Positions 16,920-25,257 of a DNA stretch of 64,000 bases are shown one piece after another. The DNA lies in contig JAHBWC010000026.1 in assembly GCA_019637225.1 (NCBI GenBank), positions 1-64,000 of the forward strand, read 5' to 3'. The notes under the pieces were generated by a model, which worked only from the letters and a program-made list of their open reading frames with translations, had not been told where the DNA came from and searched no databases. Each line of letters opens with the position of its first letter. Position 1 is the stretch's first letter. The DNA is from Labilithrix sp. (GTDB lineage Bacteria > Myxococcota_A > Polyangia > Polyangiales > Polyangiaceae). The position numbers and the translations under genes are program-made.

Positions 16920-18514
16920 GAGACGTCGACGACGGGGCCAGTCCGCCGAAGCCCGACGGCCACGAGGACGCCGGCGAGCCGCTCGGCGCGAGCGTCGACC
17001 TCGACGCGTGGGAGCCGCGCCTGCCGCCGGACGACTTTGCGGACCGCGTGCTCGCGCGGATCGCGAGCGATGGGACAGAGCCGGGCGCGAGCGATCGGAC
17101 GGAGCCGGGCGCGAGCGATGGGACGGAGCCGGGCGCGGGCCATGGGACGGAGCCGGGCGCGAGCGACCGCGCCGAGGTGGGCGCAGTCGAGCATCGCGGC
17201 TCGCCCGCGGTGACCCGCGTCGGGTCGAAGCGCGCTCGCCGCTGGGGAGCGCTCGGCGGCGGCGCGGCCGCGCTGGCGCTCGCGGCCGCGATGCTCCTCA
17301 AGGTCGCGACGCCGCCCGCACGCGGCGAGGCGATCGCCAAGGAGCGCGTCGAGGTGGCGATCGGCTCGCGCGCGCTCGCCGTGCTCGAGGCCGGCGCGAG
17401 CGTGCGCTGGGACGGCGACGACGTCGTGCAGGCGCGCGGCGACGTCTTCTACCGCGTCGAGCCGGGTGCGCGCTTCACCGTGCACACGCCGGCGGGCGAC
17501 GTCGTGGTCGAGGGAACATGCTTCACCGTGAAGGTGAGGCCGGTCGGTGGACATGCGGAGCGAGAGGAACGAGACATGGTGAAGCGGGACGTGAAGGCAG
17601 GCGCGGTCGGCGCGGCGCTCTCGGCGCTGGCGTTCGTGGCGGTCTACGAGGGCAAGGTCGCGGTCTCCCACGCGCACGATCGCGTCGAGCTTCGCGCCGG
17701 CGAGAGCGCGCAGGCGGGCCCCGACGGCGTGAAGCGCACCGGGTCGACCGCCGACGGCGAGAAGTCCTTCGACGCGGACGTGGCGGCTGCCGGTGAGGGC
17801 GATCCGTTCGGCGCGGCCAACCAGAACCTCGTGCGTCAGGTCGGTGAGTACCGCTCGCGCCTCGAGGCGATCACCGCGCAGAAGACGGAGCTCGAGGCGA
17901 AGCTGAAGAAGAGCGAGGAGAGCCTCGCCGCTTCGCAGGACGGCGCGCCGTTCGTCGCGAGGCACGACTTCGACCTCTCACAAGACGACTGGAAGGAGCT
18001 CGCCAAGGACGGGACGATCAAGTTCCAGATGCCGTGCCTCAAGGTGAAGGGCGAGCCGTGGTCGCCGAGCCCGGAGAAGCTCAACGCGCTCGGCCTCGCC
18101 CCGCAAGACGCCGTGACCCTCAAGGACGCCTACGGCCGCTCGACCCAGCGCGTCTGGAGCGCGTTGAAGCCGCTCTGCGCCGCGGCGATCGGCAGCGCCG
18201 AGGTGGCGGAGAAGCTCGGTCCGGACACGTGCATCCACCTCGTGCTCGATCTCGAGAGCGATCGCGACGGCGACGCGGCGAGGCAGGCGAGGAAACAGGT
18301 CGGCGAGATCCGCGCCGGCGCCCGTCCGATGCCCGGCCCGAACGAGGCGGTCCACCCGGTCCTCAAGCTCTTCCTCACCACGACCGGCGAGAACAGGAAC
18401 TTCGAGGCAGACCTCGCGCAGTCGTTTGGTCCGGAGGAGGCCCATCGCATCGTCTACTCCGACGAGCTGTGCATGGGGGCGAGCGTGTTCGGCGGCAGTC
18501 GGCCGAAGAAGTGA
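16916..18514 (+). CDS. FecR-domain transmembrane protein, likely anti-sigma regulator
   Basis: A 532-residue protein starting at a GTG that overlaps the sigma stop, with GGAGG five bases upstream. Residues 1-50 contain an anti-sigma-like LPPDDFADRVLARI segment; residues 50-86 are 8-residue TEPGAS-type repeats; 110-130 is the membrane helix; about 145-207 is a FecR domain (RGDVFYRVEPGARFTVHT). A coiled coil (about 300-345) and an unrecognised C-terminal domain with Cys follow, both expected outside the inner membrane. It should hold the ECF factor and respond to an envelope signal. Confidence 0.82.
   Translation: MRDVDDGASPPKPDGHEDAGEPLGASVDLDAWEPRLPPDDFADRVLARIASDGTEPGASDRTEPGASDGTEPGAGHGTEPGASDRAEVGAVEHRGSPAVTRVGSKRARRWGALGGGAAALALAAAMLLKVATPPARGEAIAKERVEVAIGSRALAVLEAGASVRWDGDDVVQARGDVFYRVEPGARFTVHTPAGDVVVEGTCFTVKVRPVGGHAEREERDMVKRDVKAGAVGAALSALAFVAVYEGKVAVSHAHDRVELRAGESAQAGPDGVKRTGSTADGEKSFDADVAAAGEGDPFGAANQNLVRQVGEYRSRLEAITAQKTELEAKLKKSEESLAASQDGAPFVARHDFDLSQDDWKELAKDGTIKFQMPCLKVKGEPWSPSPEKLNALGLAPQDAVTLKDAYGRSTQRVWSALKPLCAAAIGSAEVAEKLGPDTCIHLVLDLESDRDGDAARQARKQVGEIRAGARPMPGPNEAVHPVLKLFLTTTGENRNFEADLAQSFGPEEAHRIVYSDELCMGASVFGGSRPKK
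17063..17169 (+). repeat. 24-bp tandem repeats inside the FecR-domain gene
   Basis: About four and a half copies of a 24-bp unit beginning GCGAGCGATGGGACGGAG, encoding the octapeptide family DGTEPGAS. Units are nearly identical, so copy number may vary by slippage. Confidence 0.85.
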
Positions 18515-18627
18515 GGCCCCGCGCCGGGCGCCTTCGTCGCGCGCGTCGCCCGTCCACACGCCCGACGAAGCGCGGCAGCGCCCGCTCCGGCGATGACCGG
18601 GTGACGTAGGCCGTCGATGGTGGTGTA

Positions 18628-20583
18628 TTGCCGCCGGCCGTGAGTCTCTCGACCGGGGGCACTGCAGGATCCGTAGCCGCGCACGACGCCGCGTCACGTC
18701 CGAAGGCCCCCGCGATCGCGCACGTGCCCGCGCTCGACGGGATCCGCGGCCTCGCGGTGCTCGCGGTCGTCGCGTTCCACGCGGACGCCGCGCTCCCCGG
18801 CGGCTACCTCGGCGTCGATCTCTTCTTCGTCCTCTCCGGCTACCTCATCACGAGCATCCTCCTCCGCGAGGTGGAGCGCACCGGTCGGATCGATCTGCGC
18901 GCCTTCTGGGTGCGGCGTGCGCGACGGCTCCTTCCCGCGCTCCTCGTCTTGATGCCGGCGATCGCCGTCTACGCGCGGGTCTGGGCGCGGCCGGAGGAGG
19001 TCCGAGCCCTCCGCGCCGACGCGGTCGCGACCCTCGGCTACGTCGCGAACTGGCGCGCGATCTACTCCGGCAAGAGCTACTGGGAGATCTTCGCCGCGCC
19101 CTCTCCGCTCGAGCACACGTGGAGCCTCGCGATCGAGGAGCAGTTCTACGTCGTGTGGCCGCTCGTCGTGGCGCTCGTCGTCGTGCACCTCCGGAGGACA
19201 CGTCGGACGCTGCTCGTGGTGACCGCGGCGCTCGCGGTCGCTTCCGCGGCGCTGATGCTCCTCTTGTGGCAGCCGGACCGGACGTCGCGCGTGTACATGG
19301 GGAGCGACACGCGCGCCGCCGGGATCCTCGCCGGCGTCGTGCTCGCGACCGTCCTCGCGCCGGGCGAAAAGCTCCGGAGCGGCGTCGTCCGCGCGCTCGA
19401 CGCCGCGGGCCTCGTCGCCGCCGTCGGTCTCGGCGTCGCCTGGGCGAAGCTCGATGGCCAGAGCCGCTTCCTCTACCACGGTGGCCTCTGGCTCACGGAG
19501 CTCGCCGCGCTCGTCTTGATCGCCTGCGCGGTGAGCCCGGCGAGCGTCATCGCGCGGGCGCTCTCGCTCCGTCCGCTCGTCTTCATGGGGACGATCAGCT
19601 ACGGCGTGTACCTCTGGCACTGGCCGGTCGACGTCGTGCTCACGCCCGAGCGCGTTCACGTGCCCGCGATCGCGCTCGCCGCGATCCGCGTCGTCGTGAC
19701 GCTCGCCGTCGCGCTCGTTTCCTACTACGCGATCGAGCGGCCGATTCGCGCGCGCGGCGTGTTCTTCGGGCGGCCGCTCGTCGTCGTGCCCGCGGCGTTC
19801 GCGGCGGCGCTCGCCGTCGTCCTCCTCGGGACGCGGGCGCGGGCGCTCCCGCCGCCGGTCGCCGTTCCGCCGGCGCCCGGGGCGGTGCGGTGGCCCGACT
19901 TCAACTCCGTCAAGAGCGATCGCCTCCCGCCTGCGAGCGAGCTGCCGCCGGGCACGCGGCGCATCCTCGTCATCGGCGACTCGGTCGCGCAGTACCTCGG
20001 CGAGGCGATGCGCTTCCATCAGGCGGCGGCGTCGTCGTTCGTCGCGCAGCGTGGCGTCGGCGCGTGCAGCATCCACGAGGCGGAGGTCCGCTACGTGAAG
20101 GGCGAGCGGATCGAAGGAACGAGCTGCGCACAGAACTGGGTGACCGACGTCGCCGAGCTTCGGCCCGACGTCACGTTGATCGTCCTCGGCGGGGCGTACC
20201 TCGGACCACGAACGTGCCAGCCCGACTGGCGCCAGGCGTACAGGCAGCGCCTGACGTTCCTGCTCCACGCGATGGGGAGCAGCGCTGGCCGCGTGATCCT
20301 CACGCTCGTCCCGTATCCCGGCCAGCGCTGGCGCACGGCGAACATGGTGGAGCTCGTGGACTGCTTCAACGACGAGCTGACGCAGATCGCGGAGATCGAG
20401 CGGCTGCCGACGATCGATCTCAAGACGCACGTCTGCCCGACGACCGACTGCACGCTCCTCAGCAACGGTGCGGCGATCCGTCCCGACGGCCTCCACTTCG
20501 ACGGGCCCGGAGCGGTCGAGAGCGCCCAGTGGACGCTCGGCGAGGTGCGTCGGATCGCGCTCGGTCCGCAGCCTGGCGATTGA
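18628..20583 (+). CDS. OatA-like O-acyltransferase (AT3 membrane domain plus SGNH domain)
   Basis: A 651-residue membrane protein. Residues about 30-400 are an acyltransferase-3 domain with conserved ALDGIRGLAVLAVVAFH and FFVLSGYLIT segments and ten or so helices; about 445-645 is an SGNH hydrolase-like domain with GDS (VIGDSVAQYL) and a C-terminal DGLHFD. This architecture acetylates extracytoplasmic glycans such as peptidoglycan or O-antigen. The TTG at 18628 or GTG at 18640 is the start; no clear ribosome-binding site decides. Confidence 0.88.
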   Translation: MPPAVSLSTGGTAGSVAAHDAASRPKAPAIAHVPALDGIRGLAVLAVVAFHADAALPGGYLGVDLFFVLSGYLITSILLREVERTGRIDLRAFWVRRARRLLPALLVLMPAIAVYARVWARPEEVRALRADAVATLGYVANWRAIYSGKSYWEIFAAPSPLEHTWSLAIEEQFYVVWPLVVALVVVHLRRTRRTLLVVTAALAVASAALMLLLWQPDRTSRVYMGSDTRAAGILAGVVLATVLAPGEKLRSGVVRALDAAGLVAAVGLGVAWAKLDGQSRFLYHGGLWLTELAALVLIACAVSPASVIARALSLRPLVFMGTISYGVYLWHWPVDVVLTPERVHVPAIALAAIRVVVTLAVALVSYYAIERPIRARGVFFGRPLVVVPAAFAAALAVVLLGTRARALPPPVAVPPAPGAVRWPDFNSVKSDRLPPASELPPGTRRILVIGDSVAQYLGEAMRFHQAAASSFVAQRGVGACSIHEAEVRYVKGERIEGTSCAQNWVTDVAELRPDVTLIVLGGAYLGPRTCQPDWRQAYRQRLTFLLHAMGSSAGRVILTLVPYPGQRWRTANMVELVDCFNDELTQIAEIERLPTIDLKTHVCPTTDCTLLSNGAAIRPDGLHFDGPGAVESAQWTLGEVRRIALGPQPGD

Positions 20584-20650
20584 GCCATGGGACGGCGCGC
20601 CCTGAGGCGCGTTGCCCGAGAGGTGCTACACTCAGCTCGGGAGCGGGGTG

Positions 20651-21418
20651 ATGAAGAGAGCTTGGGTCACGTGCGTCGTGGTGGCGTCCGGCTTCGGGAT
20701 CGTCGTCGCCTGTTCGGGATCGGCGGAGACCAACATCCCCGCGTTCTCGGGGTCGAGCGGCTCGAGCGGCTCGTCGGGATCGAGCGGCTCGTCGGGGTCG
20801 GACGGCTCGTCGGGATCGAGCGGAACCTCGTGCCCACCGTGCGGGCCGCCTCGCGGTCCAGGGTGCACGAAGGGGACGCCGCCGTGCTTCTGCGACTGGG
20901 TGTGTCCGGACCCCGGCCCCACCGACGCAGGCGCTGACGCGAAGCCCGACGCAGGAGCCGACTGCGAGTGGTCCGAGGACGGCGATTCGTGCGGACCCGG
21001 CATGTACTGCGCGACGAAGAGCTGCGGCAAGGGCACGTGCGCTCCCATCGGCGCGATCGAGACGTCGGCGCGAAAGCCCGTCTGCGGCTGCGACGGCATC
21101 ACCTACTGGAACGAGTCGCTCGCGGCGAAGCACGGGATGAGCGTCGCCAAGGCCACCGCCTGCGGCAACAACGAGAGCGTCAGCTGCAACGAGGGCGACC
21201 CGTGTCCCGCCGGTGTGAGCTGCAATCGACGCGTCGGGAGCGGAGCGGGGTGCGCGCTCGGCGAGCAAGACGGCACCTGCTGGAGGATGCCGGCGACGTG
21301 TCCGCCCGTCGCGGTGGACTCGAAGGCGCGCTCGTGCGCCTCGGCCAAGTGCTCCGACGAGTGCCCGCTGATCAAGGCCGAAGCGCCGTGGTACGTCGCG
21401 GCGGTCTGCTCGCCCTGA
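20651..21418 (+). CDS. Lipoprotein with Ser-Gly repeats and Kazal-like domain
   Basis: A 255-residue lipoprotein (lipobox IVVAC). A GSSGSSGSS linker (residues about 33-58) leads to Cys-rich segments and a Kazal-like motif PVCGCDGITYWNE, then further Cys pairs. It resembles the Kazal lipoprotein at 3.65 kb in style but not in the rest of the sequence. A purine-rich site (GGGAGCGGGG) precedes the ATG and a TACACT -10-like hexamer lies at about 20627. Possibly a surface protease inhibitor. Confidence 0.75.
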   Translation: MKRAWVTCVVVASGFGIVVACSGSAETNIPAFSGSSGSSGSSGSSGSSGSDGSSGSSGTSCPPCGPPRGPGCTKGTPPCFCDWVCPDPGPTDAGADAKPDAGADCEWSEDGDSCGPGMYCATKSCGKGTCAPIGAIETSARKPVCGCDGITYWNESLAAKHGMSVAKATACGNNESVSCNEGDPCPAGVSCNRRVGSGAGCALGEQDGTCWRMPATCPPVAVDSKARSCASAKCSDECPLIKAEAPWYVAAVCSP

Positions 21419-21430
21419 CGCGCGCGCGCG

Positions 21431-22567
21431 CTACTTCATCACGAGCTTCATCACGAGCGCCGCGAGGACGGCGCCCACGACGAGGAACGCCACGGCGACG
21501 CCGACGAGCAGCCCGACCGACGGCTGCTTGCCCCGGCGGCTCGCCAGGCGCGGGAGGGGCGACGAGCGCGGCGGTGCGGTCGGAGCCGCCGGCGCCGGCT
21601 GGGCGGCCGGCGGCTGCGGAGCCCCCGGCACCGAGGCCATCACCGGGCGCATCGCCTGGCCGTTCTCGTAGGGCGGCACGTGCGGGAGCCCGTTCAAGAC
21701 CGCGCCGAGGGCGTGCGCGAACTCGCCGCCCGACGCGTAACGCTCCTCGGACTTCTTCGCGAGCGCCTTCTCGAGCACGGACCACAAGAGCGGCGGGAAC
21801 GTCCTGCCGGGGACGCGCTCGTTGATCGGCTTCGGCTTCGCCGTGACGTGGAGCTGGATGTACTCCATCGGGTTCTTGGCCTCGAAGGGCAGCTTCCCGG
21901 TGAGCACCTCGTAGAGGATGATGGCGAGCGAGTAGATGTCGCTCGCGGGCGTGAGCGTCTTGCCCTGCGCCTGCTCGGGGCTCATGAACTCCGGCGTCCC
22001 GAAGACCATGCCCTCCTGCGTGAGGATGATCGAGCCGGGCCGCATCTCGCGCTCGGTGACCTTGGCGAGGCCGAAGTCGAGGACCTTCGCGTAGTCCTTC
22101 ATCCCGCCTTGCTGGCTGAGGAAGATGTTCTCCGGCTTGAGGTCGCGATGGATGATGCCGGCGCGGTGCGCTTCTTCGAGCGCGTTGCTCGCCTGGATGA
22201 GGATCGGCAAGCCGCGCTCGAGCGTCATCGGGCCCTCGGCGCGAACCGTCTGGTTCAGGTTCTTGCCGTCGAGGTACTCCATGACGATGTAGAGCGAGCC
22301 GTCCTCGAGCTCGCCGTAGAGCAGCACCTTCACCGTGTTCGGGTGCGTGAGGTGGCTCATCGCGCGCGCCTCGCGGCGGAAGCGCGAGACGAGGTCTTTT
22401 CGGTTCGCCAGCTTCGGATGGAGGATCTTGACCGCCACCATCCGGTTCATCGCCGGCTGGAGCGCCTTGTAGACGGACCCCATCCCGCCCGAGCCGATCT
22501 TCTGCAGGATCTGGAACTGACCGTTCAGGATGTCCCGGCCAATGAACGGATCCTGCGGACGCGCCAT
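21431..22567 (-). CDS. Serine/threonine protein kinase (Pkn-type), membrane-anchored
   Basis: A 378-residue Hanks-type kinase: glycine loop GSGGMGSVY (25-33), Lys47 in VAVKIL, catalytic HRDLKPEN (Asp142), DFG at 164-166, GTPEFMSPEQA activation segment. The kinase domain ends about residue 290; a Pro/Ala-rich linker and one C-terminal membrane helix (about 350-372) follow with only a few residues outside. It has no periplasmic sensor domain, so its signal is probably cytoplasmic or from a partner. Diverges from pgeF across a 54-bp gap. Confidence 0.93.
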   Translation of the reverse strand: MARPQDPFIGRDILNGQFQILQKIGSGGMGSVYKALQPAMNRMVAVKILHPKLANRKDLVSRFRREARAMSHLTHPNTVKVLLYGELEDGSLYIVMEYLDGKNLNQTVRAEGPMTLERGLPILIQASNALEEAHRAGIIHRDLKPENIFLSQQGGMKDYAKVLDFGLAKVTEREMRPGSIILTQEGMVFGTPEFMSPEQAQGKTLTPASDIYSLAIILYEVLTGKLPFEAKNPMEYIQLHVTAKPKPINERVPGRTFPPLLWSVLEKALAKKSEERYASGGEFAHALGAVLNGLPHVPPYENGQAMRPVMASVPGAPQPPAAQPAPAAPTAPPRSSPLPRLASRRGKQPSVGLLVGVAVAFLVVGAVLAALVMKLVMK

Positions 22568-22621
22568 CGCGGGTACCGTGATATCACGAAGCACGGCCCC
22601 AGGTCTTTGGGCCACGTGAGC

Positions 22622-23398
22622 ATGACGTTTCCGCTCCTCACGTCGAAGGCGCTCTCGCAGGCGGGCTTTTCGCACGGGTTCACGACGCGGCTCGGCGGGG
22701 TAAGCCCGCCGCCGTACGACGCGCTCGACTTTGCGGTCCTCCGCGACCCCGCGCTTCTCCGGGAAAACCAGGCCCGGCTGGCGGCGGCGGTGGGGTTCGA
22801 CGCCGGCGTCCTCCACCAGGCGATGCAGGTCCACGGGGCGACGCTCCTGGTCGCCGGCGGCGATCCGGCGGCCACGCTCGCGCTCGACGCCGACGCCCTC
22901 GCGGCCGAGCCGGGCACGGGCCACGCCGTCGCGGTCCGGGTGGCCGACTGCGTCCCCGTCCTCTTGGCCGACCCGTCGACCGGACGTGTCGCCGCGGCGC
23001 ACGCGGGGTGGCGCGGGGTCGTGGCGGACGTCGTCGGGGCGAGCGTGCGGCACCTGCTCGCCGCGCCGGGCGCGGGGACGGCCTCCGGGCTCGTGGCGGC
23101 GATCGGTCCGAGCATCGGCCCGTGCTGCTTCGAGGTCGGCGCCGACGTGGCCGATCGGATCGTGAGCGCGTCGAGCCCGAGCGCGCGCGACCGTCGCGTG
23201 GGCGACAAGGCCTTCGTCGACCTCCGGGCGGCCGTGCGCGCGCAGCTCCGCGCGCTCGGGCTCGCCGACGACGCCATCGACGACGTGCCGGGCCGCGGTC
23301 CGAGCGGCTGCACGCGCTGCGAGCGTGAGCGCTTCTACTCGTACCGCCGCGACGGCGACGCGAGCGGGCGGCTCCTCGGCGTCATCGTGGCGCGCTGA
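22622..23398 (+). CDS. pgeF: Polyphenol oxidase/purine nucleoside phosphorylase-like protein (YfiH family)
   Basis: A 258-residue YfiH/LACC1-type protein. The metal/active-site triad is His71 (QVHG), Cys110 (VADCVP) and His127 (AAHAGWRG). Family members act on purine nucleosides and in E. coli YfiH (PgeF) edits wrongly built peptidoglycan precursors; older names call it multicopper polyphenol oxidase. Cytoplasmic. The ATG is preferred over a GTG two codons upstream. Length is normal. Confidence 0.88.
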   Translation: MTFPLLTSKALSQAGFSHGFTTRLGGVSPPPYDALDFAVLRDPALLRENQARLAAAVGFDAGVLHQAMQVHGATLLVAGGDPAATLALDADALAAEPGTGHAVAVRVADCVPVLLADPSTGRVAAAHAGWRGVVADVVGASVRHLLAAPGAGTASGLVAAIGPSIGPCCFEVGADVADRIVSASSPSARDRRVGDKAFVDLRAAVRAQLRALGLADDAIDDVPGRGPSGCTRCERERFYSYRRDGDASGRLLGVIVAR

Positions 23399-23435
23399 GC
23401 GCGAAGCGCCGGCGCGTCGCGCTCCGCGCGAAGCC

Positions 23436-24125
23436 TCAGTCGGGCAGCGCGGCCGGATCGGTGAGGAGCGCGCCGGTGAAGCGCGCGCGCAGGTAGAAGC
23501 CGCGCGGGACGGTCGCGATCGCCTCGCCGTCCGAGCCCCACGCGATCGCGCGCGCGCTCCCGTCGCGCGCCTTCGGGCGAACCTGGAGCCAGCGGCCGCG
23601 GTGGGCCGTCAGCTCCTCGATGCGCCCGACGCCGATGAGGCCGACGACGTCGTCGAAGTCGCCGCGAAGGACGTCGTCTTGCTCGTGGGTCGGGCTCCAC
23701 AGGAGCGGCGCGCCGACGACGCGCTCCTGCCACGCCAGGCCGTGCGCGCCGACGAGCGGCACGAAGAGCACGCGCGCGAGCTTGGCCCGCACCCAGGACG
23801 TGTCCCACTCCTGGAGCTCCGCGTCGGCGAGCGAGAGCGTGCAGACGTACGTCGACTCGAGCGGCGTGCCCTCGGCCGTCACCGGGATCGTCTTGAGCTC
23901 CACGCCGAGGTCCGGGAAGTCGAGCACCTGCGCCGAGCCCCCCGAGGCGCCGAGCGCGCGCTCGAGCGTCTCGCCGGCGGACCCCTTCGTGCGCACCGGA
24001 TCGGCCGACGCCGTGAGGCCGAGGTCGCGGAGCACCTCCCCGAGCGTCAGGCCGGCGAGAGAGCGCGCGCGTGCCAGGAGCTCGTCGAGCGTCTCCGGCG
24101 GAGGGCGGAGCAGGGGCGGCGCCAT
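23436..24125 (-). CDS. mutH: MutH-family DNA mismatch repair endonuclease
   Basis: A 229-residue protein, the same length as E. coli MutH. Catalytic residues align as Asp69, Glu76 and Lys78 within DFPDLGVELKTIPV; other shared blocks are RVVGAPLLWSP, GRWLQVRPKA and VPRGFYLRARFTGALL. MutH nicks the unmethylated strand at hemimethylated GATC after MutS/MutL activation. MutH and Dam are mostly confined to Gammaproteobacteria, so the gene is unexpected here; a stand-alone MutH/Sau3AI-type nuclease is an alternative. No methylase gene lies in the window. Confidence 0.88.
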   Translation of the reverse strand: MAPPLLRPPPETLDELLARARSLAGLTLGEVLRDLGLTASADPVRTKGSAGETLERALGASGGSAQVLDFPDLGVELKTIPVTAEGTPLESTYVCTLSLADAELQEWDTSWVRAKLARVLFVPLVGAHGLAWQERVVGAPLLWSPTHEQDDVLRGDFDDVVGLIGVGRIEELTAHRGRWLQVRPKARDGSARAIAWGSDGEAIATVPRGFYLRARFTGALLTDPAALPD

Positions 24126-24221
24126 CGCGCGATCGCTTGCCAGGGCCGGCGCGGCGCGGCAAGCGCCGCCGCGCTCGTGTTGGCTCGACGGCCTCGACGC
24201 GCTCGGCCGCGCGCCCGAGGG

Positions 24222-25241
24222 TCACTTCTTGGCGGGATGCTCCTCGCGCCAGCGCGCGGCGTAGCGCGCCGCGAACGTCTCGGGCGCCTCCGCCCCTGCG
24301 CCGCGCCACTCCTTCGCGAGCCACCCGAGCATCGGGAGCTCGACCGCCTCCGCCGAGCGCCGGTACACCGATCGGTGCTTCGGCTCCCACCCCGTCACGA
24401 CCGCCGCGACGGCGTGGATCGCGAGGAGCGCCCACGCGCGCTCGCCGTCCCGCGCGCCGAGCTCGCGCGTGAGCGCCGCGAAGAGCGCTCCGGTGTGCGC
24501 CGGCGCCTCCGCGCGCACCGCCGAGAGCGCGTGCACGAGCAGGCAGTCGAGGACGCGCGCCTGGTCGACGCGCTCGTACGGGCGGCGCGACGCGGAGGCC
24601 TCGCGCGCGAAGCAGCGGCCGCGCGTCGCCAGCGCGACGGGCGCGAGCGCGGCGGTCCCGACCGGCGGCGCCTCCGACACGACGGCGATCGTCACGGGCC
24701 GCTCGGGCCACGCGACGGCGAGATCGCTCGCGGCGCGCATGACGAGCGCGTCCGCGACCGGGCCGAGCTCGCCGAGCACGGCGCGCGCCGCCTCGAGCCC
24801 GATCCACGCCGTCGTCGCGCGGCCGAGCCATGTGCGGGCGACGAACGCCGGCAGCGCACGCTCGTAGGCGCTCGCGAACCCTTCGGCCGCCAAGGCTGAG
24901 CTCGAGCAGCGATCGTCGGAGCAGACCGACAGCGCGCGCGTCGTTCGCTCGAGGAGCGCGTCGGCGTCGTCGTCGCGCAGCGAGCGGGCGTACGCGCGGC
25001 GCGCCGGCTCGAGCGCGGGCTCGAGCGCCTCGTCCGTCCGGGCCGCGCCGGCGAGCCAGGTGTGGAGCTCGACGTAGGCGCTCGCCCGGAGAGAGACGCG
25101 GCCGTCCGTGACCACCAGCGCGCGCGCCGGAGGTTCCGTCGGCGGCGGACGAGTCGGCCGCGGAGCGCACGACGCACCGCAGAAAGCGGCGATCGCGGCG
25201 GCGGCGAGGGTAGTCGTGCTTGCGCGAATGCCGTGCCGCAT
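24222..25241 (-). CDS. Lipoprotein of unknown function
   Basis: A 339-residue protein with signal peptide and lipobox (CGASC), then a Pro-rich linker and an Ala-rich helical body with scattered Cys (SVCSDDRCSS, GRCFA, LDCLL). No motif recognised. GGGGGA lies upstream of the ATG. Its start codon is only 16 bp from that of the divergent CBS gene, so the two must have overlapping control regions. Confidence 0.68.
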   Translation of the reverse strand: MRHGIRASTTTLAAAAIAAFCGASCAPRPTRPPPTEPPARALVVTDGRVSLRASAYVELHTWLAGAARTDEALEPALEPARRAYARSLRDDDADALLERTTRALSVCSDDRCSSSALAAEGFASAYERALPAFVARTWLGRATTAWIGLEAARAVLGELGPVADALVMRAASDLAVAWPERPVTIAVVSEAPPVGTAALAPVALATRGRCFAREASASRRPYERVDQARVLDCLLVHALSAVRAEAPAHTGALFAALTRELGARDGERAWALLAIHAVAAVVTGWEPKHRSVYRRSAEAVELPMLGWLAKEWRGAGAEAPETFAARYAARWREEHPAKK

Positions 25242-25257
25242 CGTATGCCCGTCCCCC

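Noticed and set aside
18534..18582. CTTCGTCG/CGACGAAG inverted repeat after the FecR-type gene
   Set aside because: Only eight pairs with a long loop and no T-run; not enough to call a terminator.
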